A stretch of DNA of 5,300 bases from Methanobacteriota archaeon (GTDB taxonomy: Archaea; Thermoplasmatota; Poseidoniia; Poseidoniales; Poseidoniaceae), in NCBI GenBank assembly GCA_009936765.1, contig JAACDL010000188.1:1-5300 (forward strand). Reading direction: 5' to 3'. Within the stretch, counting starts at the first letter, position 1. Each line of letters begins with the position of its first letter. The notes beneath the pieces are model-generated. The model saw only the letters and a program-made list of their open reading frames with translations. It made no database searches and was not told the DNA's origin. Below, in pieces: positions 1-5,300 of this stretch. A program made the translations under genes and the position numbers.

Positions 1-286
1 CTCTTTTACCACTAGTCCCAACAACCAATGAGGCTTCTGAAATAGCATCTTTTAGAGAACTGTAAATCGTTGCATCATCTAAGATCCTACCTGAATGTTT
101 AGCGCGATTTCGTGCCTCTTCATCATCTACCGAGCATTTCGGATTAACCAGCGATAACTTAGCAAAGCCATGATTCAACATAGCTCGGCACACTGCACCC
201 AAATTGCCAGGGTGATTTATTCCAACTAATACGATGTCCAATTCGTAAATTGAATTCGGAAGTGGGACATCTAAGCGGTCTCCCAT
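1..286 (-). CDS. trmJ: TrmJ-like SpoU (SPOUT) tRNA 2'-O-methyltransferase, N-terminal part
   Basis: The first 95 codons of a SpoU-family RNA 2'-O-methyltransferase; the rest lies beyond position 1. Such enzymes transfer a methyl group from S-adenosylmethionine to a ribose 2'-hydroxyl; archaeal TrmJ acts on the tRNA anticodon loop at position 32. The protein opens with a hydrophobic strand, DIVLVGINHPGNLGAVCRAM (residues 17-36), which is SPOUT motif 1: Asn28 and Arg34 are the conserved motif residues, Arg being the presumed catalytic one. A second strand (LSLVNPK, 44-50) and later the VVGTSGKR segment also fit the family. The SAM-binding knot is C-terminal and is not in the window. ATG at 284-286 is preferred over an in-frame ATG at 305-307 because GGAGG (294-298) sits 7 nt upstream. 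It overlaps the preceding stop by one base (TAATG), so translation is probably coupled. TrmJ versus another SpoU branch rests on the N-terminal match only. Confidence 0.85.
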   Translation of the reverse strand, partial: MGDRLDVPLPNSIYELDIVLVGINHPGNLGAVCRAMLNHGFAKLSLVNPKCSVDDEEARNRAKHSGRILDDATIYSSLKDAISEASLVVGTSGKR

Positions 287-489
287 TAGATGGCCTCCGA
301 AATCCATCTTGGATCACAAGGAGCGTAGAGGAAAAAGACTGCTTCTTCGTCATTCTCTCTATCTGGCATTACAATTGAATGCTTACGGAAACTATGATTG
401 TCTCTCAAGTGTTGAATTAGCATTTGTAATTCACTCTTACTACCATGGACACTGACAGGAGTTCTCTCCCAGGCGACTCTAATCGCCAT
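286..489 (-). CDS. Conserved-context small protein of unknown function (67 aa)
   Basis: I do not recognise this protein. It has 67 residues, no membrane segment and no signal peptide, so it should be cytoplasmic. The pattern suggests a small alpha/beta fold: strands near residues 2-7 and 11-15, a helix at about 17-32 (SKSELQMLIQHLRDNHSF), then strands at 37-41 and 50-55 (AVFFLYA), ending in CDPRWISEAI. It has one cysteine (Cys58), two tryptophans (Trp7, Trp62) and no CxxC zinc motif. The ATG at 487-489 is preferred over an in-frame GTG at 496-498, because GTGAT (494-498) then serves as SD at 5-nt spacing and the GTG has no SD. It lies 9 nt after rps17e and overlaps trmJ by one base. Being locked between a ribosomal protein gene and an RNA methyltransferase gene suggests a translation-linked role, which is inference only. 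Confidence 0.7.
   Translation of the reverse strand: MAIRVAWERTPVSVHGSKSELQMLIQHLRDNHSFRKHSIVMPDRENDEEAVFFLYAPCDPRWISEAI
294..298 (-). promoter_or_regulatory. Shine-Dalgarno site of trmJ
   Basis: GGAGG on the minus strand lies 7 nt before the ATG at 286 and inside the 3' end of the 67-residue gene. It decides for this ATG over the one at 305-307. Confidence 0.7.
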
Positions 490-498
490 TGAAATCAC

Positions 499-693
499 TC
501 AGTCAGTACGGCGCTGGCGGTAACGAGTTACGTAGCCTGCAATCCAATTACGTAATTTCTTTGAACTTCCAACATCGGTTAATTCTTGAACCATTTTCTT
601 GTTATGATCGAAGTCATTAGTGAACTTTTCACCGTGTTCTTCACAAAGAATAATTGCACGAATTTTGATAAAACTTGGACGTATATTACCCAT
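499..693 (-). CDS. rps17e: 30S ribosomal protein S17e
   Basis: Small-subunit ribosomal protein eS17, found in archaea and eukaryotes but not bacteria. The 64 residues match the usual archaeal length of about 60-70. Family features in order are the MGNIRPSFIK start, the GEKFTNDFDHNKKMVQELT segment (21-39) and the basic LRNWIAGYVTRYRQRR end (48-62), corresponding to the usual KFT-DF--NK--VEE and RN-IAGYITR motifs. Trp50 stands where most homologues I recall carry Arg or Lys. The ATG at 691-693 gives the family's normal MGNIR start; the in-frame GTG two codons upstream (697-699) would add only two residues and abuts the SD. GGAGGAG at 699-705 is the SD and lies inside the last codons of rpl31e, whose stop is 2 nt before this ATG. 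S17e is not the usual follower of L31e, which makes the local gene order notable. Confidence 0.93.
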   Translation of the reverse strand: MGNIRPSFIKIRAIILCEEHGEKFTNDFDHNKKMVQELTDVGSSKKLRNWIAGYVTRYRQRRTD

Positions 694-695
694 TT

Positions 696-971
696 TCACT
701 CCTCCATTAATTTGACTTCAATTGGTATGTCTGGCTCGTCGTGACGAGTAACTTGTAGGCGTATCTTACGAGGCGGGTTCTCGATACCACGAGACCAAAT
801 TGCTTCGTTAACTGCCGGGTCAATCCAAACTTCTTCATCTTCACGAACTTTCAGGTGCTTTACTACCTCATTCTTGATGATTTGAATTGCTCTAGGTGCC
901 CTCTTGTATCGGGTAATGTTCCATGCGTTCCTCAAAGGAACTACTAGTTCGCTAACTGCTCCACGTGCCAT
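696..971 (-). CDS. rpl31e: 50S ribosomal protein L31e
   Basis: Large-subunit ribosomal protein eL31, located near the peptide exit tunnel, where it contributes to the docking surface for nascent-chain factors. The 91 residues are typical of archaeal members. Family signatures are VVPLRNAW (10-17), the YKRAPRAIQIIKNEVVKHLKV helix region (22-42), and the diagnostic NEAIWSRGIENPPRKIRLQ (55-73). The tail after residue 74 is acidic (HDEPDIPIEVKLMEE). The start is the ATG at 969-971, 6 nt after the rpl39e stop; its SD GAGGTGA (978-984) contains that stop codon. The C-terminal codons hold the SD of rps17e. Linkage to rpl39e is conserved in archaea, and both proteins sit at the exit tunnel. Confidence 0.97.
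   Translation of the reverse strand: MARGAVSELVVPLRNAWNITRYKRAPRAIQIIKNEVVKHLKVREDEEVWIDPAVNEAIWSRGIENPPRKIRLQVTRHDEPDIPIEVKLMEE
699..705 (-). promoter_or_regulatory. Shine-Dalgarno site of rps17e inside the rpl31e 3' end
   Basis: GGAGGAG on the minus strand is formed by the two final Glu codons of rpl31e plus the preceding G. It sits 5 nt before the rps17e ATG at 693, supporting the short MGNIR start. Confidence 0.75.
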
Positions 972-977
972 TCATAA

Positions 978-984
978 TCACCTC
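978..984 (-). promoter_or_regulatory. Shine-Dalgarno site of rpl31e containing the rpl39e stop
   Basis: GAGGTGA on the minus strand matches the core of the archaeal anti-SD complement. Its last three bases are the TGA stop of rpl39e (978-980), so termination on rpl39e places the ribosome directly on the start region of rpl31e. Confidence 0.8.
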
Positions 985-1133
985 TGTAATTTACTGCGCC
1001 TCCAGTGGTGGCGCTTTGGATGAGATACTGTGTTACGAGCTGTCTTGAGCATGACCCAAACTGGGACACGACGGTTCTGCTTACCCACTTTGAGTAAGCG
1101 GATTTTCTTTGCGGCTGGCTTGTTACGTGACAT
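978..1133 (-). CDS. rpl39e: 50S ribosomal protein L39e
   Basis: Large-subunit protein eL39, a very small basic protein that lines the peptide exit tunnel in archaea and eukaryotes in the region bacteria fill with an extension of uL23. The 51 residues begin MSRNKPAAKK, continue with KQNRRVPVWVMLKT (18-31) and end HPKRHHWRRSKLQR (38-51), essentially the family consensus (SRNKP, QNRRVP-WV--KT, HPKR-HWRRSKL). The gene is easy to miss because of its size and its overlap with longer spurious frames on both strands. The ATG at 1131-1133 follows the SD GAGGTGA (1138-1144) with a 4-nt spacer; that SD shares two bases with the pdcd5 stop. It sits 9 nt after pdcd5 and 6 nt before rpl31e. Confidence 0.96.
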   Translation of the reverse strand: MSRNKPAAKKIRLLKVGKQNRRVPVWVMLKTARNTVSHPKRHHWRRSKLQR

Positions 1134-1137
1134 TTTT

Positions 1138-1144
1138 TCACCTC
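1138..1144 (-). promoter_or_regulatory. Shine-Dalgarno site of rpl39e overlapping the pdcd5 stop
   Basis: GAGGTGA on the minus strand lies 4 nt before the rpl39e ATG and shares its first two bases with the pdcd5 TGA stop (1143-1145). It fixes the start of this very short gene. Confidence 0.8.
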
Positions 1145-1502
1145 AGATTCTACGGATGCTTGTCTCTCTTCGGCCTTCAGAAAGACCTGCGAGGATTCGC
1201 TTGAGTTGTTGATCATTTACAGGAATTGCAATCCTGTTCTCTCCAGCTAACTTTGCCAAGTGGGTCTTGACTCTAACTGTCATTTCAGGGTTTACTAGAT
1301 TTAGACTAGCCAATCTTGAGCGAGCATCTGGAGTAAGGATCGTCGTCATCGAATTGTCTAACTCGGCAACCGCTGCCGCTTGAGTCTGTTGCTCAAGTTC
1401 AGCATCAGCCTGGGCTGCTGCTTGTTCTTCCAACTGAGTCTGAATTTGCGCCATACGTTGAGCACGTAAGTTGGCCAATTCATCATCAGCGGCGGTTGTC
1501 AT
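1143..1502 (-). CDS. pdcd5: PDCD5/TFAR19-family DNA-binding protein
   Basis: Archaeal homologue of PDCD5 (TFAR19), a small helical, probably nucleic-acid-binding protein; its molecular role in archaea is not firmly settled, though its gene is usually placed with S19e, L39e and L31e as here. The 119 residues contain a long Ala/Gln/Glu-rich amphipathic N-terminal helix (5-48), then the family core ILTPDARSRLASLNLVNPE (55-73), a helix VRVKTHLAKLA (77-87), and a basic end with LKRILAGLSEGRRETSIRRI (100-119). The C-terminal LKRIL resembles the usual L--IL. I chose the ATG at 1500-1502; an in-frame GTG at 1509-1511 would add three residues (MAT), but AGGA is then too close to act as a good SD. Codons give Ala and Gln runs but no true tandem repeat. 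It lies 25 nt after rps19e. Confidence 0.93.
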   Translation of the reverse strand: MTTAADDELANLRAQRMAQIQTQLEEQAAAQADAELEQQTQAAAVAELDNSMTTILTPDARSRLASLNLVNPEMTVRVKTHLAKLAGENRIAIPVNDQQLKRILAGLSEGRRETSIRRI

Positions 1503-1527
1503 TGTTGCCACGTCCTTTCACTTCCAA

Positions 1528-2019
1528 TCAGTATTTAGCAAGTCCAGGATATGCTTCCTCGACCTGTGCACGTATAGAATGTGCAACTTCATCTAGCATC
1601 TTCTGTCCAGCAGATGTAAGAGTTCTTCCAGAGTATAACTTTTGGTCACCATCAACAGACTGAACTGTCTTGGTTTCTTTCATTTCAACAAGGCCTGCAT
1701 CAGATAATTGTTGCAAAGCCGTACGTATAATGTGACGGCTGCCCATAGCAGGAGTGTGAGGGTTGGACCCGTTGTCCTTCTTTCCACCATACGCTTGAGC
1801 AAGTGAATTGACACCGATTGGTCCTTCGCGGGCGACCTTGCGCAGTAGTGCAGCGCAGCGTAATTCCCACCAATTTTCTTGGGTAGGAGGCCTCTCTCGA
1901 TGAATACCCGTCTTGACGAAATCGGCCCACTGAGGGCGTGAAATCTTATCGACAGAGGATAACTTATCAGCAAGAGCTGGATTCAGTAGGTCAGCAGGGA
2001 CATCGTAAAACGTCGTCAT
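1528..2019 (-). CDS. rps19e: 30S ribosomal protein S19e
   Basis: Small-subunit ribosomal protein eS19, located in the 30S head; in eukaryotes it is needed for 18S rRNA maturation. The 163 residues are near the usual 145-160. Signatures in order are TTFYDVPADLL (2-12), the very conserved RPQWADFVKTGIHRERPP (28-45), NWWELRCAALLRKVAREGP (49-67), AYGGKKDNGSNP (76-87), a winged-helix segment GSRHIIRTALQQLSDAGLVE (93-112) and GRTLTSAGQKMLDEVA (131-146). The C-terminal stretch (147-163) is slightly longer than usual. The ATG at 2017-2019 is preferred because it yields the family start MTTFYDV and has GGTG (2025-2028) 5 nt upstream; an in-frame TTG at 2032-2034 would add five residues without support. 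It is the first gene of the leftward operon, so its promoter lies in the divergent gap to its right. Confidence 0.96.
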   Translation of the reverse strand: MTTFYDVPADLLNPALADKLSSVDKISRPQWADFVKTGIHRERPPTQENWWELRCAALLRKVAREGPIGVNSLAQAYGGKKDNGSNPHTPAMGSRHIIRTALQQLSDAGLVEMKETKTVQSVDGDQKLYSGRTLTSAGQKMLDEVAHSIRAQVEEAYPGLAKY

Positions 2020-2024
2020 CGTAG

Positions 2025-2028
2025 CACC
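2025..2028 (-). promoter_or_regulatory. Shine-Dalgarno site deciding the rps19e start
   Basis: On the minus strand GGTG lies 5 nt before the ATG at 2019. This supports that ATG over the in-frame TTG five codons upstream. Confidence 0.5.
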
Positions 2029-2052
2029 AAGCAACCTGCCGACCTAACTCCC

Positions 2053-2062
2053 CTATATCAAA
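2053..2062 (-). promoter_or_regulatory. Candidate TATA box of the ribosomal operon
   Basis: Read on the minus strand this is TTTGATATAG, the most TATA-like element in the divergent gap. An archaeal TATA box lies about 25 nt before the transcription start, which would put that start near 2030, giving a leader of about ten nucleotides with room for the GGTG site. This is a pattern match only, without alignment. Confidence 0.4.
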
Positions 2063-2130
2063 GGCACTGTTCTGGCACCAAAATAACGAGGTCCTGAAGG
2101 GGCTACTGCGGGCCTAGTCTCGTAGGGTTC

Positions 2131-2961
2131 ATGAAGTACTCCCTTTTGGGATGCAATATGCGCAAAGCCTTGGCCCAAAACCCGAACCTATTGCGTACCC
2201 TAATCGGAATGGGTTTGACACTGATATTACTGCTAGCGTACGCCGTTTATGGAGCCACCATTGATAGCGAAGTATACGTTTACAGTGCTGAATCTAACGA
2301 GTCTGTAGTGGCCTTGGAAGATGTTGAACGATTACATGATTCGGATGCTAATACTACAACATGGACATGGGATGCTAACTTGGACACTAGTAATCTCACT
2401 TGGATAAATCTAACAGGCACCGGACTCTCATCTGGATCAACAATTTCAATATCCAATGAAGAAGGATTTTACAGCCACCCAGACTTAGGTGACACAGATG
2501 CTGAAGATTTCTCTTGTTCTGAATATTGTTCCAAGAGTATTGAACATACTGTGAACTCCAGTGATGGATATGCATCCATCATCTCATTAACTGACCCGGA
2601 CCCCGCTCTTAGGGGAAAAGGTTCAATCTACGCCGACTCTCAGGATGAAGCAGAAGATAAATCCAGTAAAATCATCTCAACCAATTTTGAAAGTTCTGCA
2701 ATAAGAATCACTGTTATCGAGAATGGTAATAGAACGGTTAGCCCATCTGTATCTTTGACCCAAGTCAACGAAGAATTAACTTCAGTCGAACAGTTTGAAG
2801 TCGATGCTGCCACTGAATTTATGTGGTCCTTAGCTGCCGTAATAGGATGTTTCAGTATGGTATTAGTTCCGTCATTCACCGTATATTTCGCTGCTAGGGC
2901 TAAGCAAAAGAAACTGGAAGTCAAACTAGAATCTGCAAAGGAAGCATTAGAAGAAGAATAG
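2131..2961 (+). CDS. Two-pass membrane protein with glycosylatable outer domain, unknown function
   Basis: Not recognised as a named family. The 276 residues begin with a short basic segment (RK at 11-12, R22), then a membrane helix at about 23-42 (TLIGMGLTLILLLAYAVYGA), an outer domain at 45-228, a second helix at about 231-254 (WSLAAVIGCFSMVLVPSFTVYF), and a charged tail ARAKQKKLEVKLESAKEALEEE (254-275) likely to form a short coiled coil. The positive-inside rule puts both ends in the cytoplasm. The outer domain is acidic and Ser/Thr-rich with sequons at Asn56, 74, 88, 93, 142 and 200, and one close cysteine pair, Cys129 and Cys133. The first helix could instead be an uncleaved signal. ATG 2131 has AGGG 3 nt upstream, and the in-frame ATG at 2158 (residue 10) also gives a complete protein; I cannot decide between them. 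It is followed 35 nt later by the large secreted-protein gene in the same direction, so co-transcription is likely. Confidence 0.85.
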   Translation: MKYSLLGCNMRKALAQNPNLLRTLIGMGLTLILLLAYAVYGATIDSEVYVYSAESNESVVALEDVERLHDSDANTTTWTWDANLDTSNLTWINLTGTGLSSGSTISISNEEGFYSHPDLGDTDAEDFSCSEYCSKSIEHTVNSSDGYASIISLTDPDPALRGKGSIYADSQDEAEDKSSKIISTNFESSAIRITVIENGNRTVSPSVSLTQVNEELTSVEQFEVDAATEFMWSLAAVIGCFSMVLVPSFTVYFAARAKQKKLEVKLESAKEALEEE

Positions 2962-2996
2962 CGAAGGTGTCATATTGCTTGCATTATTGTGGCAGT

Positions 2997-5300
2997 ATGA
3001 GGCCCATGAGACGAATCGTCCCGATTATTCTAATCGCCCTACTTTTACCATCTTTAATGCCGATGGCAAATGCAGCAACGTCTCGTGCAGTTAATATTGA
3101 CTTGGACATAACCGATATCTCCATCACATATCCTGATTCTGTAAATCAGTCATTGTATCAAATGTTCTCATCTAACTACCCAATTACCAGTTTCAATAAG
3201 CCAGAAAACCTCTATGTTACCGATGGAGTGATTGGTGTCGAGATGAATATCAATATAGTGATTGAGAATTTAGGAACTGTTCAATCTGGATTTGTTGACG
3301 TTGATGTATTTGTCCTGCACAACGAATATACCAGGTTTGAGTTATTGAATACATCTAGTGGATTAAGTCCGATACCCGGTTCATCTTCAGCATCACTGGA
3401 CATACTTTGGACTCCGCATTATACTGGAAATCACACACTCCAAATTGCAGTCTCAAATACAAATGGAGATGATGATCAGTCAAATAACCAACATTCTAGA
3501 CATCTTACTATTGCCTACCTTTACGATAACTGTGTTGACATGAGTCAGTGGACAATAAGTGGAGATTGGAAAGTCAATTCAGATGCATATATCTCACAGT
3601 CAAATTCATTCCATGTAGGAAATGGTCAATTTTCAACTTATTCGAGTTCAACAACATCGACATTAACCAGTCCTGTGTTCAATGTTGCTGACGATGTAAA
3701 TGGGCATAATGCGGCGATAGGGTACTCATTCTTCTACACAGGAGGTGCTGGCGCTGGAGACCAAATGAAAGGTTACATCAAAGATGACACCGGTATCTGG
3801 GATGAGACATTTACCATGCAGAGTACAGTGGACAATAATTTCCAAGATGGAATTAATTGGCAAACATTCTCAGCAGCATATAATGGTAAAAACTCGCCAT
3901 TGATACCAGTGGATAATTCACACTTTCATTCATCTACTCAATTGAGATTTACCTTCACTACAGATGCGGTTGGAGATGACATTGGATTTTGGATTGATGA
4001 CATGGTTATCATCTATGATCAGGCAGCTCGAATCAATGAATATCAAGTTAGTTTAGCGGGAGTAAACGCCTTGGGTGGACTTCCTGGAGATTGGTCCACA
4101 ACTAGATTGGAAGTAACCAATAGCGGTAATATTTCTGCAAGATACACACCAACTGCAGATGGGGTACCAACTGGCTGGAGCTATTTCTTCTCTAATCCAA
4201 ATGGAGTCAGTCTGGGGACATCAGGCATCGAGTTACTACCGGGGGAGTCGAGAGTAATTGATCTCCGAGTGATGGTAGATGAAAACGCAAGTCAAGGCAA
4301 TATTCCTGTAACTGTAAATGTCACATCAAACCGACATTCCACAGTTGAAGATGGTGTAACTACAGTGATCAAAGTCCTACCTGACAGAATGCCAGAAATT
4401 ATCATTCCAGAAATAACGCCAAGATGTACACCAGGTAGTACATGTTCATTCCCAGTTGAGATACAAAACATAGGCGAGGCTACAGATGTATTCTCGTTGT
4501 CGATTGAGGACAAGAATGTTCCAAATGGTTGGAGTTTTGTATTTGCATGGAATCAAACATCAGATATCCTCGTTAGAGTAGATACTCCCGTCAATATCTG
4601 GTTAACTGCAACTATCCCTGAAGGAGTTGAACCGGATGTAACTGCCGAAGTATGGCTCACAGCAACCAGTTCAAATGATTCGAGAAGATCAGATGTTAAA
4701 TCGATTGAAATTGCAGCGGCAATGATAAGTGATGCTGAAATATCAATCGAGCCAATGACTCAAGGTGACAATCTAATTGATGCTGGGCAATCAAGAGATG
4801 TGGATTTCCGAATTTGGAATAATGCAAGTAGAATTGACATATTCAAGCCTCAGATAAACTATACCGAAATTAACGGATGGGTGGTAGAACTACTTAATTC
4901 ACCTGACTTAGCAATATCACCTGGCTCATCATCCACTTACACTGTTCGTATAACAGCCCCAGATAATGCACAAGCAAATGATTTGTCGCCGTTGATCTCC
5001 CCAAAGGCCCTATCAATGCGTTCAGGTGAATTGATTACCGGAAATGGATGGCAGGGTTTAAGGGTAGACTCGCAAGATAATTTGACAATACAATTAATGG
5101 ATGCTCCAAATTCATTGAAACCTGGAATTCCGCAATTGATTTCTGTTGAAATAACCAATAATGGGAATGGAGCGGCTGTAGCTATTATTGACTTACCTTG
5201 GTCATCAGAAACTTGGTCGTGGTGGGCAATACATGATGGAACGAATGTCACAGAAGGTGTAGAACTATCTGTATCATATGATTTGGACAATGTTAAGCAG
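2997..5300 (+). CDS. Large secreted multidomain beta-sandwich surface protein (CARDB-, MAM-like, NEW3-like domains), 3' end outside window
   Basis: Open for 768 codons to the window edge without a stop, so the C-terminus and any anchor are missing. Residues 1-26 form a Sec signal peptide: basic MRPMRR, hydrophobic core 7-21 (IVPIILIALLLPSLM), and an ANA-type cleavage site near 26. Then come a CARDB-like adhesion domain (about 76-175, with INIVIENLGTVQSG), a MAM/jelly-roll-like domain (about 179-340, starting DNCVDMSQW and ending with the characteristic GFWIDDMVI), and NEW3-like sandwiches at about 345-470, 474-575, 580-690 and 695 onward. Recurring marks of the last group are V-V-N-G (LEVTNSGNIS, VEIQNIGEA, VEITNNGNG), GW, and LLPGES or ISPGSS. 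Only three cysteines occur: Cys179, Cys477 and Cys483. Many sequons suggest glycosylation. No catalytic domain is visible; a structural, adhesive or polymer-binding role is inferred. ATG 2997 has only a weak leader; ATG 3006 is an alternative start that keeps the signal peptide. Confidence 0.88.
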   Translation, partial: MRPMRRIVPIILIALLLPSLMPMANAATSRAVNIDLDITDISITYPDSVNQSLYQMFSSNYPITSFNKPENLYVTDGVIGVEMNINIVIENLGTVQSGFVDVDVFVLHNEYTRFELLNTSSGLSPIPGSSSASLDILWTPHYTGNHTLQIAVSNTNGDDDQSNNQHSRHLTIAYLYDNCVDMSQWTISGDWKVNSDAYISQSNSFHVGNGQFSTYSSSTTSTLTSPVFNVADDVNGHNAAIGYSFFYTGGAGAGDQMKGYIKDDTGIWDETFTMQSTVDNNFQDGINWQTFSAAYNGKNSPLIPVDNSHFHSSTQLRFTFTTDAVGDDIGFWIDDMVIIYDQAARINEYQVSLAGVNALGGLPGDWSTTRLEVTNSGNISARYTPTADGVPTGWSYFFSNPNGVSLGTSGIELLPGESRVIDLRVMVDENASQGNIPVTVNVTSNRHSTVEDGVTTVIKVLPDRMPEIIIPEITPRCTPGSTCSFPVEIQNIGEATDVFSLSIEDKNVPNGWSFVFAWNQTSDILVRVDTPVNIWLTATIPEGVEPDVTAEVWLTATSSNDSRRSDVKSIEIAAAMISDAEISIEPMTQGDNLIDAGQSRDVDFRIWNNASRIDIFKPQINYTEINGWVVELLNSPDLAISPGSSSTYTVRITAPDNAQANDLSPLISPKALSMRSGELITGNGWQGLRVDSQDNLTIQLMDAPNSLKPGIPQLISVEITNNGNGAAVAIIDLPWSSETWSWWAIHDGTNVTEGVELSVSYDLDNVKQ

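Larger units (their letters stand above)
2020..2130. promoter_or_regulatory. Divergent intergenic region between rps19e and the membrane-protein gene
   Basis: This 111-nt gap is the only place where both transcription units can start. Leftward it has the TATA-like element near 2053-2062. Rightward the best candidate is the A/T run CAAAATAAC (2079-2087), about 25 nt before 2110 and so about 20 nt before the ATG at 2131. Between them GGCAC occurs twice (2063-2067 and 2074-2078), 11 nt apart, about one helical turn. The right end (2091-2128) is GC-richer and shows no strong hairpin. I see no ORF or RNA gene here. Confidence 0.4.

Noticed and set aside
1030..1212. Plus-strand frame of 60 codons opposite rpl39e and pdcd5
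   Set aside because: Both minus-strand genes are unambiguous; this frame is only their complement.
944..1216. Minus-strand frame of 90 codons crossing rpl39e and the pdcd5 end
   Set aside because: It runs in a different frame from rpl39e, pdcd5 and rpl31e and has no family features; rpl39e explains the space.
1680..1973. Two alternative minus-strand frames (97 and 76 codons) within rps19e
   Set aside because: The third frame encodes a clear S19e across the same bases, so these are shadows.
2020..2034. N-terminal extension of S19e from an upstream TTG
   Set aside because: The extra five residues do not fit the family start, and the SD points to the ATG at 2019.
2103..2125. Possible hairpin CTAC...GTAG in the divergent gap
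   Set aside because: The stem is only 4 bp with a long loop and no U-run, so it supports neither a terminator nor a structured RNA.
2640..2924. Minus-strand open frame of 94 codons antisense to the two-pass membrane protein
   Set aside because: The hydrophobic look is a mirror of the second membrane segment on the plus strand; no SD and no family resemblance.
4937..5290. Minus-strand open frame of 117 codons antisense to the large exoprotein gene
   Set aside because: It lies wholly within the plus-strand frame, which shows signal peptide and domain patterns; the antisense product has no recognisable motif and no start signal I could see.

Overview
The window looks archaeal and most likely comes from a marine Thermoplasmatota lineage such as Marine Group II (Poseidoniales). 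Three things support this. First, the left third holds archaeal/eukaryotic-type ribosomal proteins (S19e, L39e, L31e, S17e) and the DNA-binding protein PDCD5, packed with GGTGA-type Shine-Dalgarno (SD) sites. Second, the right half encodes large secreted or membrane proteins rich in Asn, Ser, Thr and Asp with many N-glycosylation sequons. Third, start contexts and the short leader are of archaeal style. The lineage is an inference; the archaeal domain is well supported.

Left part (1-2019, minus strand): one tight operon, read right to left: rps19e, pdcd5, rpl39e, rpl31e, rps17e, an unrecognised 67-residue gene, and the start of a SpoU/TrmJ-type tRNA 2'-O-methyltransferase that runs off the window at position 1. 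Gaps between genes are 25 nt or less, the last pair overlaps (TAATG), and several SD sites overlap or contain the stop codon of the preceding gene. All recognised members serve the ribosome or tRNA, so this is a translation operon. S19e-PDCD5-L39e-L31e is a widespread euryarchaeal order; S17e, the small gene and the methyltransferase occupy the place where aIF6 commonly follows.

Middle (2020-2130): a 111-nt divergent intergenic region. It holds a plausible TATA-like element for the ribosomal operon, a weaker one for the rightward gene, and a GGCAC direct repeat with 11-nt period between them.

Right part (2131-5300, plus strand): two surface-protein genes in tandem, 35 nt apart. The first encodes a 276-residue protein with two membrane segments, a glycosylatable outer domain of about 185 residues and a short charged cytoplasmic tail. 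The second is open to the end of the window (768 codons, no stop) and encodes a secreted multidomain beta-sandwich protein: signal peptide, CARDB-like domain, MAM/jelly-roll-like domain, then a series of NEW3-like domains. They may act together at the cell surface, but no catalytic domain is visible and their function is unknown. No RNA gene, CRISPR array, mobile element or clear terminator was seen.
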